NCBI RefSeq assembly: GCF_003363265.1
Contig: NZ_QRBF01000001.1
Span: 1,086,451 to 1,150,450 of the forward strand
Length of the DNA: 64,000 bases
Source: Dyella psychrodurans
GTDB taxonomy: Bacteria > Pseudomonadota > Gammaproteobacteria > Xanthomonadales > Rhodanobacteraceae
Reading direction: 5' to 3'
The notes below the pieces were generated by a model. The model had not been told where the DNA came from. It made no database searches and saw nothing but the letters and a program-made list of their open reading frames with translations. Both the position numbers and the translations under genes were made by a program. Positions within the stretch are counted from its first letter, which is position 1. Each line of letters opens with the position of its first letter. Positions 27,383 through 36,045 of the stretch are shown piece by piece.

Positions 27383-28585
27383 ATGAACCGCCGCGAATTT
27401 CTTCTAGCCGCCGCCACCTCCGCCGTGGCAGCACCTGCGCTCTCATTCTCAGGTCGACTCTTTGCCGCACCAGCAAACTCACCGCGGTTCCTGTTCGTGT
27501 TCCTGCGCGGCGGCTACGACTGCAACAACTTCCTGGTGCCCTACAGCAGCGACTTCTATTACGAGTCGCGCCCGACCATCGCCATCGCCAAGCCCGATGC
27601 CAACAATCCCAATACGACGATACCGCTCGACGCCAATTGGGGCATGAATCCGGTGCTGCGCGACTCGATCTACCCGCTGTGGCAGAAAAAGCAGATCGCA
27701 TTCATTCCGTTCGCCGGCACGGACGATCTCTCCCGCAGTCACTTTGAAACGCAGGACAACATCGAGCGCGGCGATCCATCCGATCAGGGCAGCAACTATC
27801 GTTCGGGCTTCCTTGCACGCCTGTCCGGCCTGCTCACCGGCGTGCCCGCCATCGCGTTCACCAACAGCCTGCCGCTCAGCTTCCAGGGGGCCGGCAAGGA
27901 CGTCCCCAACATCTCGCTCAAGGGCGACACCAAGGCGCACTTCGACGAACGCCAGTCCGCGATTCTCGCAGGCATGTACAAGAACACATCGCTGGCGTCC
28001 GCGGCCGCGGACGGTCTCAGCCTTCGCTCCACCGTGTCGATGGATCTGCAGAACGAGATGGTGGCCGCCAGCCGCGGCGCGCCGAACGCGTCGGGCTTCG
28101 CGCAGGAAACGCAGCGCATCGCCACCTTGATGCGCGATCAATATCGACTCGGCTTTGTCGACGTCGGAGGCTGGGACACGCACGTCAACCAGGGCAATGT
28201 CACGGGTGGCCTTGCCAACAACTTGCGCAATCTCGGCGAGGGTCTCGCCGCTTATGCGGCGGCGCTCGGCAACGAATGGAACAACACGACCGTTGTCGTC
28301 GTATCCGAATTCGGCCGCACGTTCCGCGAAAACGGCGACCGCGGCACCGACCACGGGCACGGCACCGTGCACTGGGTATTGGGCGGCAAAGTCAACGGCG
28401 GCCGCATCGCCGGCGAACAAGTCGCGGTCAACCAGCAGAACCTGTTGCAGAACCGTGACTACAAGGTGCTGAACAATTACCGCGATGTGTACAGCGGCCT
28501 GCTGGCTCGTGTCTGGGGCTTGCGCGGCGATCAACTGCAGACTGTGTTCCCACAGGCGCGACCGCGCGATCTGCAACTGGTCTGA
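27383..28585 (+). CDS. DUF1501 family protein with Tat-like signal
   Basis: 400 residues, starting MNRREFLLAAATSAVAAPAL, a twin-arginine-like signal (NRREFL). The mature protein is sulfatase/alkaline-phosphatase-fold-like: FLFVFLRGGYDCNNFLVPY, PFAGTDDLSRSHFETQDNIE, DVGGWDTHVNQGN and VVVVSEFGRTFRENGDRGTDHGHG, in which Asp/His residues could bind metal. It sits between two DUF1800 genes, nine bases after the first. Export together with the DUF1800 partner is inferred. Confidence 0.92.
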   Translation: MNRREFLLAAATSAVAAPALSFSGRLFAAPANSPRFLFVFLRGGYDCNNFLVPYSSDFYYESRPTIAIAKPDANNPNTTIPLDANWGMNPVLRDSIYPLWQKKQIAFIPFAGTDDLSRSHFETQDNIERGDPSDQGSNYRSGFLARLSGLLTGVPAIAFTNSLPLSFQGAGKDVPNISLKGDTKAHFDERQSAILAGMYKNTSLASAAADGLSLRSTVSMDLQNEMVAASRGAPNASGFAQETQRIATLMRDQYRLGFVDVGGWDTHVNQGNVTGGLANNLRNLGEGLAAYAAALGNEWNNTTVVVVSEFGRTFRENGDRGTDHGHGTVHWVLGGKVNGGRIAGEQVAVNQQNLLQNRDYKVLNNYRDVYSGLLARVWGLRGDQLQTVFPQARPRDLQLV

Positions 28586-28773
28586 CAAGCACAGCGATTA
28601 CCTTTTGACCGTGCGCGACGCGATTCCGAACATTCTCGGATCGGAGTGAAGCGATGTTTCAGCGCCATGCCTGTCGCTTCGTTTGCCCTCGCTCGAACGA
28701 ACCTGCTCTAATCAAAACCAAACCTGTTCAAGCCCTGCGCACCCGACCACCGACCCGCCGTGGAATCCATCGT

Positions 28774-30303
28774 ATGCGTCCATTCGCCGTGACTGCGCTG
28801 TCGTTGACGTTAGCCTTGCTGATGACCCCAGCAGTAAGCAGGGCATCCGGCAAAACCAGCTTCAGCCAGGAAGACGCTGCATGGTTAAGGCGCGACGGCT
28901 TCGGACTGGATACGGCAACCGTGACGAGATATCGCGCGCTCGGCCGCAAGGCGTTATTGGAGAAACAACTCGACGATAGCCTCGGCGATACGCTTCCACC
29001 CGCCATCACCGCGCAACTGGCGTCCTACGAATCGTTCTCCACGCCGCTGGAACAACTGCTCACGTCGATACAACAGCAACAGCAGCAAATCAAAGCCATG
29101 CCCGACGGCCCTGAAAAAGCGGCCGTCAACAAGGCGCTGCAAGCGCACGGGAATCAGATCGGGCTGGAAGCGCAACAGGCCGAGCTGCTGCACGCGATTT
29201 ACGGCCCCAATCAACTGAAGGAACAACTGGTCTGGTTCTGGCTGAACCACTTCAGCGTCTATGCGCCCAAGGGGCGTGTGCGATGGGAACTGGCCGACTA
29301 TGAAGAAAACGTGATCCGTCCGCATGCGCTCGGCAAATTCCGCGATTTGGTCATGGCCACGCTGCAGAGCCCGGCCATGCTTGAGTATCTCGACAATGCA
29401 CAAAACGCCAAGGGGCATGTCAACGAAAATTACGCCCGTGAACTGATGGAACTGCATACGCTTGGCGTCAACTCGGGCTACACGCAGCAGGACGTTCAAC
29501 AACTTGCCCTGATCTTGACGGGGGTCGGCATCGCACCCGTCAACGGCCAACCGGAAAAGTTCGGCCCGAAAATGGCGCCGCTGGTCGTTCGCAACGGACT
29601 GTTCGAATTCAATCCGCAACGGCACGACTTCGGCGACAAGGTATTGCTCGGCAAAACGATTACGGGCAGCGGTTTTGACGAAGTCAGACAAGCCGTTGAC
29701 CTGATTGTGCGCCAACCCGCCTGCGCTCAATTCGTCTCGCGGAAATTGGCGGAGTATTTTGTTTCCGACAATCCACCGCCTGCGCTGGTCGCGAAGATGG
29801 CCGCCACCTTCCGTCGCACGGACGGCGATATCGCGCAGGTCGTTCGCACGATGTTCGAGTCGCGCGAATTGCTTGCCGGCTCGGGAAAGAAGTTCAAGGA
29901 CCCCATGCAATTCGTGGTGTCGTCGGTACGCCTGGCTTACGACGGCACGCCTATCGCCAATGCGCAACCGCTGGTGGGCTGGCTCAACCAGCTCGACGAG
30001 CCGCTGTTTGGCCGCATCACGCCCGACGGCTGGCCGCTCGACAATGAAAGCTGGTCCAGCTCCGGGCAGATGGCCAAACGCTTCGATATTGCGCGAGCCA
30101 TTGGCACCGGCAACAACCAGCTGTTCACGCCCTTGGGCAGCACAGCGCGCGGCGCGGGCTTTCCGATGCTGACAACGCGCCTGTATTACGACGCCATCGA
30201 GCCCACCTTGTCGCAAGCGACACACGACGCGCTGGTCAAGGCAACCTCGCAACAGGAATGGAACACCTTCCTGTTGTCGTCGCCGGATCTCAATTACCGC
30301 TGA
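28774..30303 (+). CDS. DUF1800 family protein (second copy)
   Basis: About 509 residues from the ATG at 28774, which opens a clear signal peptide (MRPFAVTALSLTLALLMTPA). An ATG at 28654 has a stronger ribosome site (GGAG, seven bases) but adds 40 residues of non-protein-like leader. Closely similar to the product at 25796 along its length: AAWLRRDGFGLDTATV, EQLVWFWLNHFSVYAPKG, NENYARELMELHTLGVNSGYTQQDVQQLA, TPDGWPLDNESWSSSGQMAKRFDIARAIG. It therefore arose by duplication around the DUF1501 gene. It ends seven bases from the convergent DUF1579 gene. Confidence 0.9.
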   Translation: MRPFAVTALSLTLALLMTPAVSRASGKTSFSQEDAAWLRRDGFGLDTATVTRYRALGRKALLEKQLDDSLGDTLPPAITAQLASYESFSTPLEQLLTSIQQQQQQIKAMPDGPEKAAVNKALQAHGNQIGLEAQQAELLHAIYGPNQLKEQLVWFWLNHFSVYAPKGRVRWELADYEENVIRPHALGKFRDLVMATLQSPAMLEYLDNAQNAKGHVNENYARELMELHTLGVNSGYTQQDVQQLALILTGVGIAPVNGQPEKFGPKMAPLVVRNGLFEFNPQRHDFGDKVLLGKTITGSGFDEVRQAVDLIVRQPACAQFVSRKLAEYFVSDNPPPALVAKMAATFRRTDGDIAQVVRTMFESRELLAGSGKKFKDPMQFVVSSVRLAYDGTPIANAQPLVGWLNQLDEPLFGRITPDGWPLDNESWSSSGQMAKRFDIARAIGTGNNQLFTPLGSTARGAGFPMLTTRLYYDAIEPTLSQATHDALVKATSQQEWNTFLLSSPDLNYR

Positions 30304-30310
30304 GCAGATT

Positions 30311-30778
30311 TCAACCGACGTGATCCACGCGACGATATTCGCCGCGCATCACCTGCTCCCAGTTCACTCCGCCATCGAAGGAGCTTTCCAGCCTCAGGCG
30401 ATAACTTCCATCGCCGGGAACGTCGTAGGTATGCCTGGTCTGCCCTCGTGACGAAGTTCGAAGGAACACCAACCGGTTTCCGTCCCAATGGCCAAGCGCC
30501 GGCTGCGCCGGCGCGTAACCGTAACTGTCGAACCAATACAGCGCATATTCGCCAGGCTCAGGACCCGCCATGAACACCGCATGCGCTTGCAACGATGAAG
30601 CACCATCGCGTTCCTCGCGATAATCCTGCAACAGCACCTTCCCGCACAGATCGAAATGGGCATTGACGCGTGCGGTCGCCGCGCCACCTTGTCCCCACCG
30701 CGTGGTGGCGATCAGTTCGTCGCCCGCCCAATCGCCGGCCAGCGCGGCGAGCACATCGTTTCCTTCCAGAGACGTCAT
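30311..30778 (-). CDS. DUF1579-like protein
   Basis: 155 residues, predicted beta-barrel resembling DUF1579 lipocalin-like proteins: LAALAGDWAGDELIATTRWG, GKVLLQDYREERDG, YALYWFDSYGY, DGSYRLRLESSFDGGVNWEQVMRGEYRRV. No signal peptide or membrane segment. It lies six bases after the sensor-domain gene on the same strand and is likely cotranscribed with it and PadR. Function unknown; binding of a hydrophobic ligand would be a guess. Confidence 0.8.
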   Translation of the reverse strand: MTSLEGNDVLAALAGDWAGDELIATTRWGQGGAATARVNAHFDLCGKVLLQDYREERDGASSLQAHAVFMAGPEPGEYALYWFDSYGYAPAQPALGHWDGNRLVFLRTSSRGQTRHTYDVPGDGSYRLRLESSFDGGVNWEQVMRGEYRRVDHVG

Positions 30779-30784
30779 GGGCCA

Positions 30785-31717
30785 CTACTCCTTCGTGGCG
30801 TCGGCAACCAACAAGTGCCTTGCAATCTGTCCGTGCAGATAGCCGAGAGCGCGCACCATGTGCAAGGTCACAAACAGCAGCACCACACCCAGGGCACACA
30901 CGAAGAAAGCACCCGGCCACCCGTTGAGCCAATTCACGGAGTTGCAGATCCAGACCGAGGCGTCGCACGTGTTGTTGTAGTCGAAATGGTAAGTTTCCGC
31001 TGCCAGCTTCACGATCGGCGCAGCCGCAAAACCGATCGAGATGCTCAACATCGTGATGGTGAGGGTGAAATAAACGATGCCCAGCGGCAGCATCATCAGC
31101 ATGTAGAACAACGTGCCCCATGTGCGCGGATCGCTGAACATCGTACCGATGCGCTTCCAGAACGACATCCCGTGCGTGGAAAACGACGGCCTGCGCGGCA
31201 TGCGCACGCCAAGCATGGTTTCCACGATGCGCCCTTCCACCAGCGATAGCACCCGCACCGAGCCAAAAAACAGCACGATGAACGGGATGCCGATAATCAG
31301 CACCGCCAATCCAAAAGACAGCGAAATGCCCGTAACCGCCCAGGTGAAATAGAAGATGCCGGTCGCCAACGCCAGCACCATGTAAAACAAGGCACCGTAG
31401 GTTCGCGGATCCGCACCAACACCGAAGAAGCGCCCGAAGGCGGAACGATGCTTCCGCGGCAATGGCGGACGCAGCGCGCGCTGGATCTTGATCTCCTGAT
31501 CGCGATAAATGGCCGCGACTTCTTCCGGAGCGCCATAGCTGCCCACTACTTTGGCGAGCATGTCGGCTTCGCTACGGCCCGGCTGTTCGGCCAGCTCGGC
31601 ACGCAGATGTTCCTCCGCGTCGTACAACGCATCCTGGATCAGTGCAGGATCGGCGCCGCGCAGAGCCGCCCGCAGCTGATCCAGATATTCCGTAATCGTT
31701 CGCGGTGTGTCTGTCAT
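30785..31717 (-). CDS. HAAS/sensor-like multi-span membrane protein
   Basis: 310 residues. A cytoplasmic helical N-terminal domain (ITEYLDQLRAALRGADPALIQDALYDAEEHLRAEL) is typical of HAAS/DUF1700 proteins that accompany PadR regulators. Two repeats follow, each with DPRTYGALFYMVLALATGIFYFTW or DPRTWGTLFYMLMMLPLGIVYF plus hydrophobic spans, as in the Sensor domain found with histidine kinases, and a last span near residue 275. AAGGAG precedes the ATG at 31717, which overlaps the padR stop (ATGA). No kinase domain is attached, so it may be a membrane partner of PadR regulation. Confidence 0.85.
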   Translation of the reverse strand: MTDTPRTITEYLDQLRAALRGADPALIQDALYDAEEHLRAELAEQPGRSEADMLAKVVGSYGAPEEVAAIYRDQEIKIQRALRPPLPRKHRSAFGRFFGVGADPRTYGALFYMVLALATGIFYFTWAVTGISLSFGLAVLIIGIPFIVLFFGSVRVLSLVEGRIVETMLGVRMPRRPSFSTHGMSFWKRIGTMFSDPRTWGTLFYMLMMLPLGIVYFTLTITMLSISIGFAAAPIVKLAAETYHFDYNNTCDASVWICNSVNWLNGWPGAFFVCALGVVLLFVTLHMVRALGYLHGQIARHLLVADATKE

Positions 31718-32079
31718 CGCAACTCTCCTTGCAAAACCATGTCGACCGAATCGCGTGTGGCCTCCCACGCTGCGATCCACTCACGCAGTACTTCACGTCC
31801 AAACTTCGTGATCCGGTAATAGCGGCGCGGCGGTCCGCTCACCGACGGCTCCACCTCGCTACCCAGCAATCCGTTGGCTTCGAGATTTCGCAGCACCGGA
31901 TACAACGCACTCTGCTTGCCGGCCAGCGCCCCTTCCCCAAGCTCCTCCAGCCGCTTGGCAATCTGGTAGCCGTACAACGGCTGCCGCGACTGCCCAAGCA
32001 CGGCCAGCAGCACCAGGGAAACCGTGCCGGTCGAAAGCTCTTTCTGAAACTTCTTGAGTTGGCCCGCGCTATCGTCCAC
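31714..32079 (-). CDS. PadR-family transcriptional regulator
   Basis: 121-residue winged-helix protein: VSLVLLAVLGQSRQPLYGYQIAKRLEEL, GKQSALYPVLRNLEANGLLGSEVEPSVSGPPRRYYRIT is the classic PadR recognition helix and wing. A C-terminal helix follows for dimer formation. Its stop overlaps the start of the sensor-like membrane protein, the usual PadR-HAAS pairing. It probably represses its own operon; no palindrome is obvious just upstream. Confidence 0.92.
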   Translation of the reverse strand: MDDSAGQLKKFQKELSTGTVSLVLLAVLGQSRQPLYGYQIAKRLEELGEGALAGKQSALYPVLRNLEANGLLGSEVEPSVSGPPRRYYRITKFGREVLREWIAAWEATRDSVDMVLQGELR

Positions 32080-32098
32080 GGCTGACCCGCTCTTCCGC

Positions 32099-32383
32099 TT
32101 ATGTTGGAGTGCACTGTAGTGTGAAGTAAATACTAGTGCATGGGCCTGAAGTCATGGCTGGCACGGCCCAGGTGTATGGGCATGACACCAATGTATGTAC
32201 ACGTTGTACAAACATTGGTGTCAGAGGGGGTGCCTTATAACCATAATGGCAATCCATCACCGTCAACGTCGGTGCGCTCGGCGCTACCACATATCCCGAC
32301 TCTGTTGCTTTGAGCGCCATATCTTCAGAAACGCCCCGACGTTTCATGACGTCAACAAACTCCGTGGCCAGCTCTTTTAACAT
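32099..32383 (-). CDS. Possible small gene with C-terminus derived from a palindromic repeat
   Basis: Up to 94 residues. The first ~45 residues (MLKELATEFVDVMKRRGVSE...) look protein-like and the ATG follows a G-rich run. The rest (FVQRVHTLVSCPYTW) is the translation of the palindrome at 32183-32223, so the original gene may have been cut by the repeat. No domain is recognised. Coding status is doubtful. Confidence 0.3.
   Translation of the reverse strand: MLKELATEFVDVMKRRGVSEDMALKATESGYVVAPSAPTLTVMDCHYGYKAPPLTPMFVQRVHTLVSCPYTWAVPAMTSGPCTSIYFTLQCTPT
32183..32223. repeat. Palindromic repeat A at the left edge of the AT-rich island
   Basis: Perfect 12-bp arms TGACACCAATGT and ACATTGGTGTCA with a 17-base centre containing TGTACA-like halves. 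The sequence is closely related to the palindrome at 36996-37034; both are preceded by TGGGCATG. The rest of the 422-base gap between padR and the HEAT gene holds only the doubtful small ORF. Confidence 0.85.
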
Positions 32384-32501
32384 CGCCCCCCTTATGTGTA
32401 GTTACTGGGCTACCACTTGGCGTGGCTTGCTGTATTACTCGGCACAATCGACATCGCCCCGAAGTTGAACAGCACAAAGCTTCAGAACCTCTTGTCCCGC
32501 C

Positions 32502-34091
32502 TTAGAGGCGGCTAATCGATTCCTGAATTGCCTGAAATGTTTGACTGTCCATTTCAGCACGACGACTTTGAAGTAGATCTAAGAGGCGTGTCCGCGTACT
32601 AGATCCTAGGGGCGCATAACGGTTGCTATCCACAACCCAATCGCCTAGCAATGTCACGAACCATAGGAGTTCAGATTCTTTGGAAGGATGGAAATCCAAA
32701 ATCAAGCTCAGCCTATCCCAATGGTTCAGTTCTCGAAGCAGGCCTCGTAGATGATCATGTGTCGTGGATGTTGCCGCATCGGAAGTAACTGTGGCCAACA
32801 AGCGGCGCTTGTCCAACGGAAGTGCACCCTGCCTTACCGCAATAGCAATTGCGCGCTGCACTCGTAAGCCTTTGCTGGTTACGAGTCGCAAGAACTCTTC
32901 GTCGGAAAGCGTCCCTCCTGCTTTGGTAATACCGTTTAAGCAGAGCATCCGAACGATGCCTTTGGGATAAGCAAGCCATCGCTTGAGCCGCACGACGTCT
33001 TCGGCTTGCGCGTTGTCCGCGACCCCTGCCAAGGCACCAAGCGTCGGTCGCTCTATGTCGCCATCGATGACTGAGCGCCAATAGTCGATTGCCTGTTCGC
33101 CGCACCTTTCGCGCAACAGAAAAGCTGCAAAGGACCGCACACCTGCTGATGGGTCACATAGCATTCGGTGGAGCAGCTCTCTGGGCACGTCTGAGTCAAG
33201 TGTTGCCAGCGCACGAAGCGATTCACGCCTAACTACAGGATGGGGCGCCTCTACACCAAAATTAGCTAACGCCTTTGTTCGCGCTTCATCGCAGCGATGC
33301 AACGAGTAACGAAGCGCATGAAACGCGATCCGAGGATTAGGATCCCTGATTGCCGAATCCAATAGATCGATCGATAGCGAGACATTACCCTCGATCGATT
33401 TTTCGTACGCCCATGCCCTGACGGATGTATTCGGGCTATGAAGAAGACTCAGCAACCATGGCAATGAATCCTGCCGCAGCATCCACCCCTCGATGTGCTC
33501 GCTAAACCAATCCTTGGCAACCCGGCCGCGGGATTGGAGTCGGATCGCGAGCGGCCAAACCGCTACAACATCACTATCCGTGCAACGATCAAGAAGTTGG
33601 CTGGCGACCCATTGCGCGGCCTTCCTAACTTCAGGAACCCAGTCCGCGCATCGAATCAGTGCGGCAGCCAAAGTCAATCGCCCCGAATACTTTGGGAGTG
33701 ATTCAAGCACCTCTTGTCGAACTCGCCCATTGCTATGACTGGCAGCAACAAAGAGCAAAGACTGCCTCAGCGATGAGGTCATATTCGACGAGGTGATATC
33801 CGCCACTGCGGTAGATGGCCAATTACGAAACGGCGTGCCGTAGTAAGACCTTAGTCGCTCATCGATATCGAAAAGCCGTTCGGCTGGTAGATCTTCCAGG
33901 AAGGCAAGTACTTGAACCCGGTCTCCCTGGGCATCAGCAGGCAACATAAATCGAAGCGCCTGGTCCAAGAGCACTCCGGGTAAGAAATTCCCGGTATCCA
34001 AGTGCTCGCCCTTCGGCACCTGTGGATCAAGGAATTTAAAGAATCGCTTCCAGTTCATCGATGACACACGCTCTCCCAACGGCGACTCCAA
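32502..34091 (-). CDS. HEAT-repeat protein of unknown function
   Basis: 529 residues (or 518 from an ATG at 34058). The preferred start is TTG at 34091, seven bases after AGGAG. From about residue 110 on there are repeated helical pairs of HEAT/armadillo type (RQEVLESLPKYSGRLTLAAALIRC, SVRAWAYEKSIEG, NPRIAFHALRYSLHRC, HPVVRRESLRALATLDSDVP, GVRSFAAFLLRERC). No signal peptide or membrane span. HEAT proteins are scaffolds or, in some bacterial islands, immunity or defence proteins. It ends a minus-strand group with two small membrane proteins, 15 bases after the zinc-ribbon protein. Codon use is AT-richer than flanking genes. Confidence 0.8.
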   Translation of the reverse strand: MESPLGERVSSMNWKRFFKFLDPQVPKGEHLDTGNFLPGVLLDQALRFMLPADAQGDRVQVLAFLEDLPAERLFDIDERLRSYYGTPFRNWPSTAVADITSSNMTSSLRQSLLFVAASHSNGRVRQEVLESLPKYSGRLTLAAALIRCADWVPEVRKAAQWVASQLLDRCTDSDVVAVWPLAIRLQSRGRVAKDWFSEHIEGWMLRQDSLPWLLSLLHSPNTSVRAWAYEKSIEGNVSLSIDLLDSAIRDPNPRIAFHALRYSLHRCDEARTKALANFGVEAPHPVVRRESLRALATLDSDVPRELLHRMLCDPSAGVRSFAAFLLRERCGEQAIDYWRSVIDGDIERPTLGALAGVADNAQAEDVVRLKRWLAYPKGIVRMLCLNGITKAGGTLSDEEFLRLVTSKGLRVQRAIAIAVRQGALPLDKRRLLATVTSDAATSTTHDHLRGLLRELNHWDRLSLILDFHPSKESELLWFVTLLGDWVVDSNRYAPLGSSTRTRLLDLLQSRRAEMDSQTFQAIQESISRL

Positions 34092-34106
34092 TTCCCGACT
34101 CCTAAG

Positions 34107-34439
34107 TTAGCTATCGGAAGGAATTCCGGAAAGCGGCACACCGCAATGCATGCACCTTCGCGCGAACCCATTGGACCACCAAGAAACAAAGAATAGATGT
34201 CTGCATCGCGGACAGGAGCTATAGCCATAGGCGATACCTGTCAATGCGAAGAGGCCCATGTACGTCAGCGCGACATATTTCAATATTTGCTCAGATCGAA
34301 GCGTGACTGACGCGATTGCCATGAACGGCAGCCACGCGGCGAACATCCCAAACGCAATTCGGCGTCGCAACCGAATACGCCGGAGCCCTTCCTCCACGGC
34401 GGGCGAAATCGCGTCGCCATTTATATATTTTCCGTTCAT
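34107..34439 (-). CDS. Small membrane protein with C-terminal zinc-ribbon-like motif
   Basis: 110 residues from the ATG at 34439, which follows GGGGAG by five bases. Basic segment RRIRLRRRIAFG leads into two hydrophobic spans (about residues 27-47 and 54-71), then a CPRCRHLF ... RRCMHCG pair of Cys-x2-Cys knuckles that could bind zinc. No family recognised. It lies 15 bases before the HEAT-repeat gene and 32 bases after another membrane protein, so the three probably form an operon. Confidence 0.72.
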   Translation of the reverse strand: MNGKYINGDAISPAVEEGLRRIRLRRRIAFGMFAAWLPFMAIASVTLRSEQILKYVALTYMGLFALTGIAYGYSSCPRCRHLFFVSWWSNGFARRCMHCGVPLSGIPSDS

Positions 34440-34471
34440 ACGCGCTCCCCACTTCACGTACTGATCAATGT

Positions 34472-34963
34472 CTATTGAGCCTTTAACCGCTCAATGAAGT
34501 ATTCACGACCTGAAAGGTTGGGGTAAATGACAAGCTTACGCCCCTGATAGAAGTGAAGAATCATCTGCCGACCTTTCGCCTCCATCGACTGGAGTTGGTC
34601 CAGGCCATATTCCACTGTGCTCAGCGGCCACCGTCTTATTTCAATGGTTCGCGCTCTCAGTATCACTCGATAACTACTGAAGTAGGTCGACATGACGAAG
34701 CAGAGGATCGCGATCGCGATGGGGGTGTAAGAAAGTATCTCTAAGTTGCCGGCATAGCGGTGGTTGCGCGGCTCAAACCACTCGTAAACGCCAACGCCTA
34801 GAAAAATTAGCCCCATGATCGGCATGAGAAACTTTGGCGCCACGTAACGGAGAGTGGGATTGCCATCTGCGTCTTCCTCTCTTTCTCGGCCCCAAACAGC
34901 CAGCCACATCAGGAAAGAGAACAAAGCCGATCCGATGGCGCTCAATAGAATTGCTCGTAGCAC
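34472..34963 (-). CDS. Membrane protein with PH-like C-terminal domain
   Basis: 163 residues, GTG start preceded by GGGAGG. Three hydrophobic spans at about residues 3-24, 44-62 and 75-96, followed by a soluble part (SSYRVILRARTIEIRRWPLSTVEYGLDQLQSMEAKGRQMILHFYQGRKLVIYP) whose beta pattern is like bacterial PH domains. First gene of the putative three-gene minus-strand operon in the AT-rich island. Function unknown. Confidence 0.7.
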   Translation of the reverse strand: MLRAILLSAIGSALFSFLMWLAVWGREREEDADGNPTLRYVAPKFLMPIMGLIFLGVGVYEWFEPRNHRYAGNLEILSYTPIAIAILCFVMSTYFSSYRVILRARTIEIRRWPLSTVEYGLDQLQSMEAKGRQMILHFYQGRKLVIYPNLSGREYFIERLKAQ

Positions 34964-35164
34964 TGGTCCCCCTCCCTGTCCTTAACTTGGACACAAAATC
35001 GGCACACAGGCCGTATAACCCGCCGCCGTACGTCGCCTGCCTCTCCCGGTCAAAAGCGGACTGCATGAGATTGCCGTTTGGCCGCCTTGGACGCAATGGC
35101 CACGAGGCGCCCAAGGCAAATATTCCTGTATTCTCGGCAAATTAACAGGATGGGGAGTTATCCA

Positions 35165-35755
35165 ATGACGGTTCGGGAACTTGTTTCGGTTGGGCTGCGA
35201 TTCTTTGCGCTCTGGTTGCTACTCGCCGCGTTCCAGACATTTGAAATGCTGATGTCCGTGCAGAGAACAATGCACGCGGAAGCGAACTTAGTAGGCATTC
35301 GAACAGTCGTGAGCAGCATTGGACTGGGGATTGCTTTACTCGTTGCCACGGCAGCACTGTTATGGATTACGTGTCGCCCGTTGGGGTACGTGATCACGCG
35401 AGGCGCAGTGTCACCTCAGAACATACATTTGACGCCCCACGGCATCGTTACCGCAGGCTGCGCCCTATTGGGCCTTTGGGGACTGAAAGAATCCTTGATT
35501 CCGCTTATAAAAATTTGGGTATTGGGCGCACTTAACAGTCAGCTGTCCGACACATCAATCTTAGGCACGCTCTCAATAGAACAAAAAATCAACGCAACTT
35601 CTCAGCTAGCAGAACTGGGCTTATCTTTGTTCTTTCTCTGCCGCCCTTATCAAATCAGTGCGCTTGTGCTCCGTGCCGGGAGCAAAAAAAACCCACTTGC
35701 GCCTGCCAATGCACCTCTGCATGACACTTCTCATCCTTCTGAATCGCAGGAATAA
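35165..35755 (+). CDS. Multi-span membrane protein, unknown
   Basis: 196 residues from the ATG at 35165, seven bases after GGGGAG; the open frame extends upstream without support. Hydrophobic spans at about residues 9-30, 45-68, 94-112 and 148-162. Last ~30 residues are polar (GSKKNPLAPANAPLHDTSHPSESQE). No known domain. It is divergent from the three-gene group, about 200 bases apart, in AT-rich sequence. Confidence 0.7.
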   Translation: MTVRELVSVGLRFFALWLLLAAFQTFEMLMSVQRTMHAEANLVGIRTVVSSIGLGIALLVATAALLWITCRPLGYVITRGAVSPQNIHLTPHGIVTAGCALLGLWGLKESLIPLIKIWVLGALNSQLSDTSILGTLSIEQKINATSQLAELGLSLFFLCRPYQISALVLRAGSKKNPLAPANAPLHDTSHPSESQE

Positions 35756-35828
35756 GGTCTGAGACAAGGCAAACACAGTCGCCCGTCGAAGCGACTCAAT
35801 AAGAAATTAGTTGAGATCCGTCGAGACC

Positions 35829-35996
35829 ATGGAAGAACAGATCCCCTATAAAAATCGATCTCCCTACGGCTGGTGGATAGCTACGTATGTGCTTAGAGCA
35901 GCGTGGGACGACCAGGAGCCGCCCGCAGACGACAGCAAATGCTGCGCGTGGGAGAACACAATCGTCTTGCAGGCTTCGGATAGCGTTGTCGATTGA
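35829..35996 (+). CDS. Small DUF4288-like protein, perhaps truncated
   Basis: 55 residues from the ATG at 35829. PYGWWIATYVLRAAW ... CCAWENTIVLQASDS resembles the short alpha/beta layout of DUF4288 proteins, where a W-x-x-x-IVL strand is followed by a helix; here a stop comes right after the strand, so the C-terminal helix seems lost. No clear ribosome site. Similarity is judged by eye only. Confidence 0.4.
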   Translation: MEEQIPYKNRSPYGWWIATYVLRAAWDDQEPPADDSKCCAWENTIVLQASDSVVD

Positions 35997-36045
35997 GCAT
36001 GGACCTAAAGTCTAGTCACAAACCATATAAGGGCAGCACCTGCGA

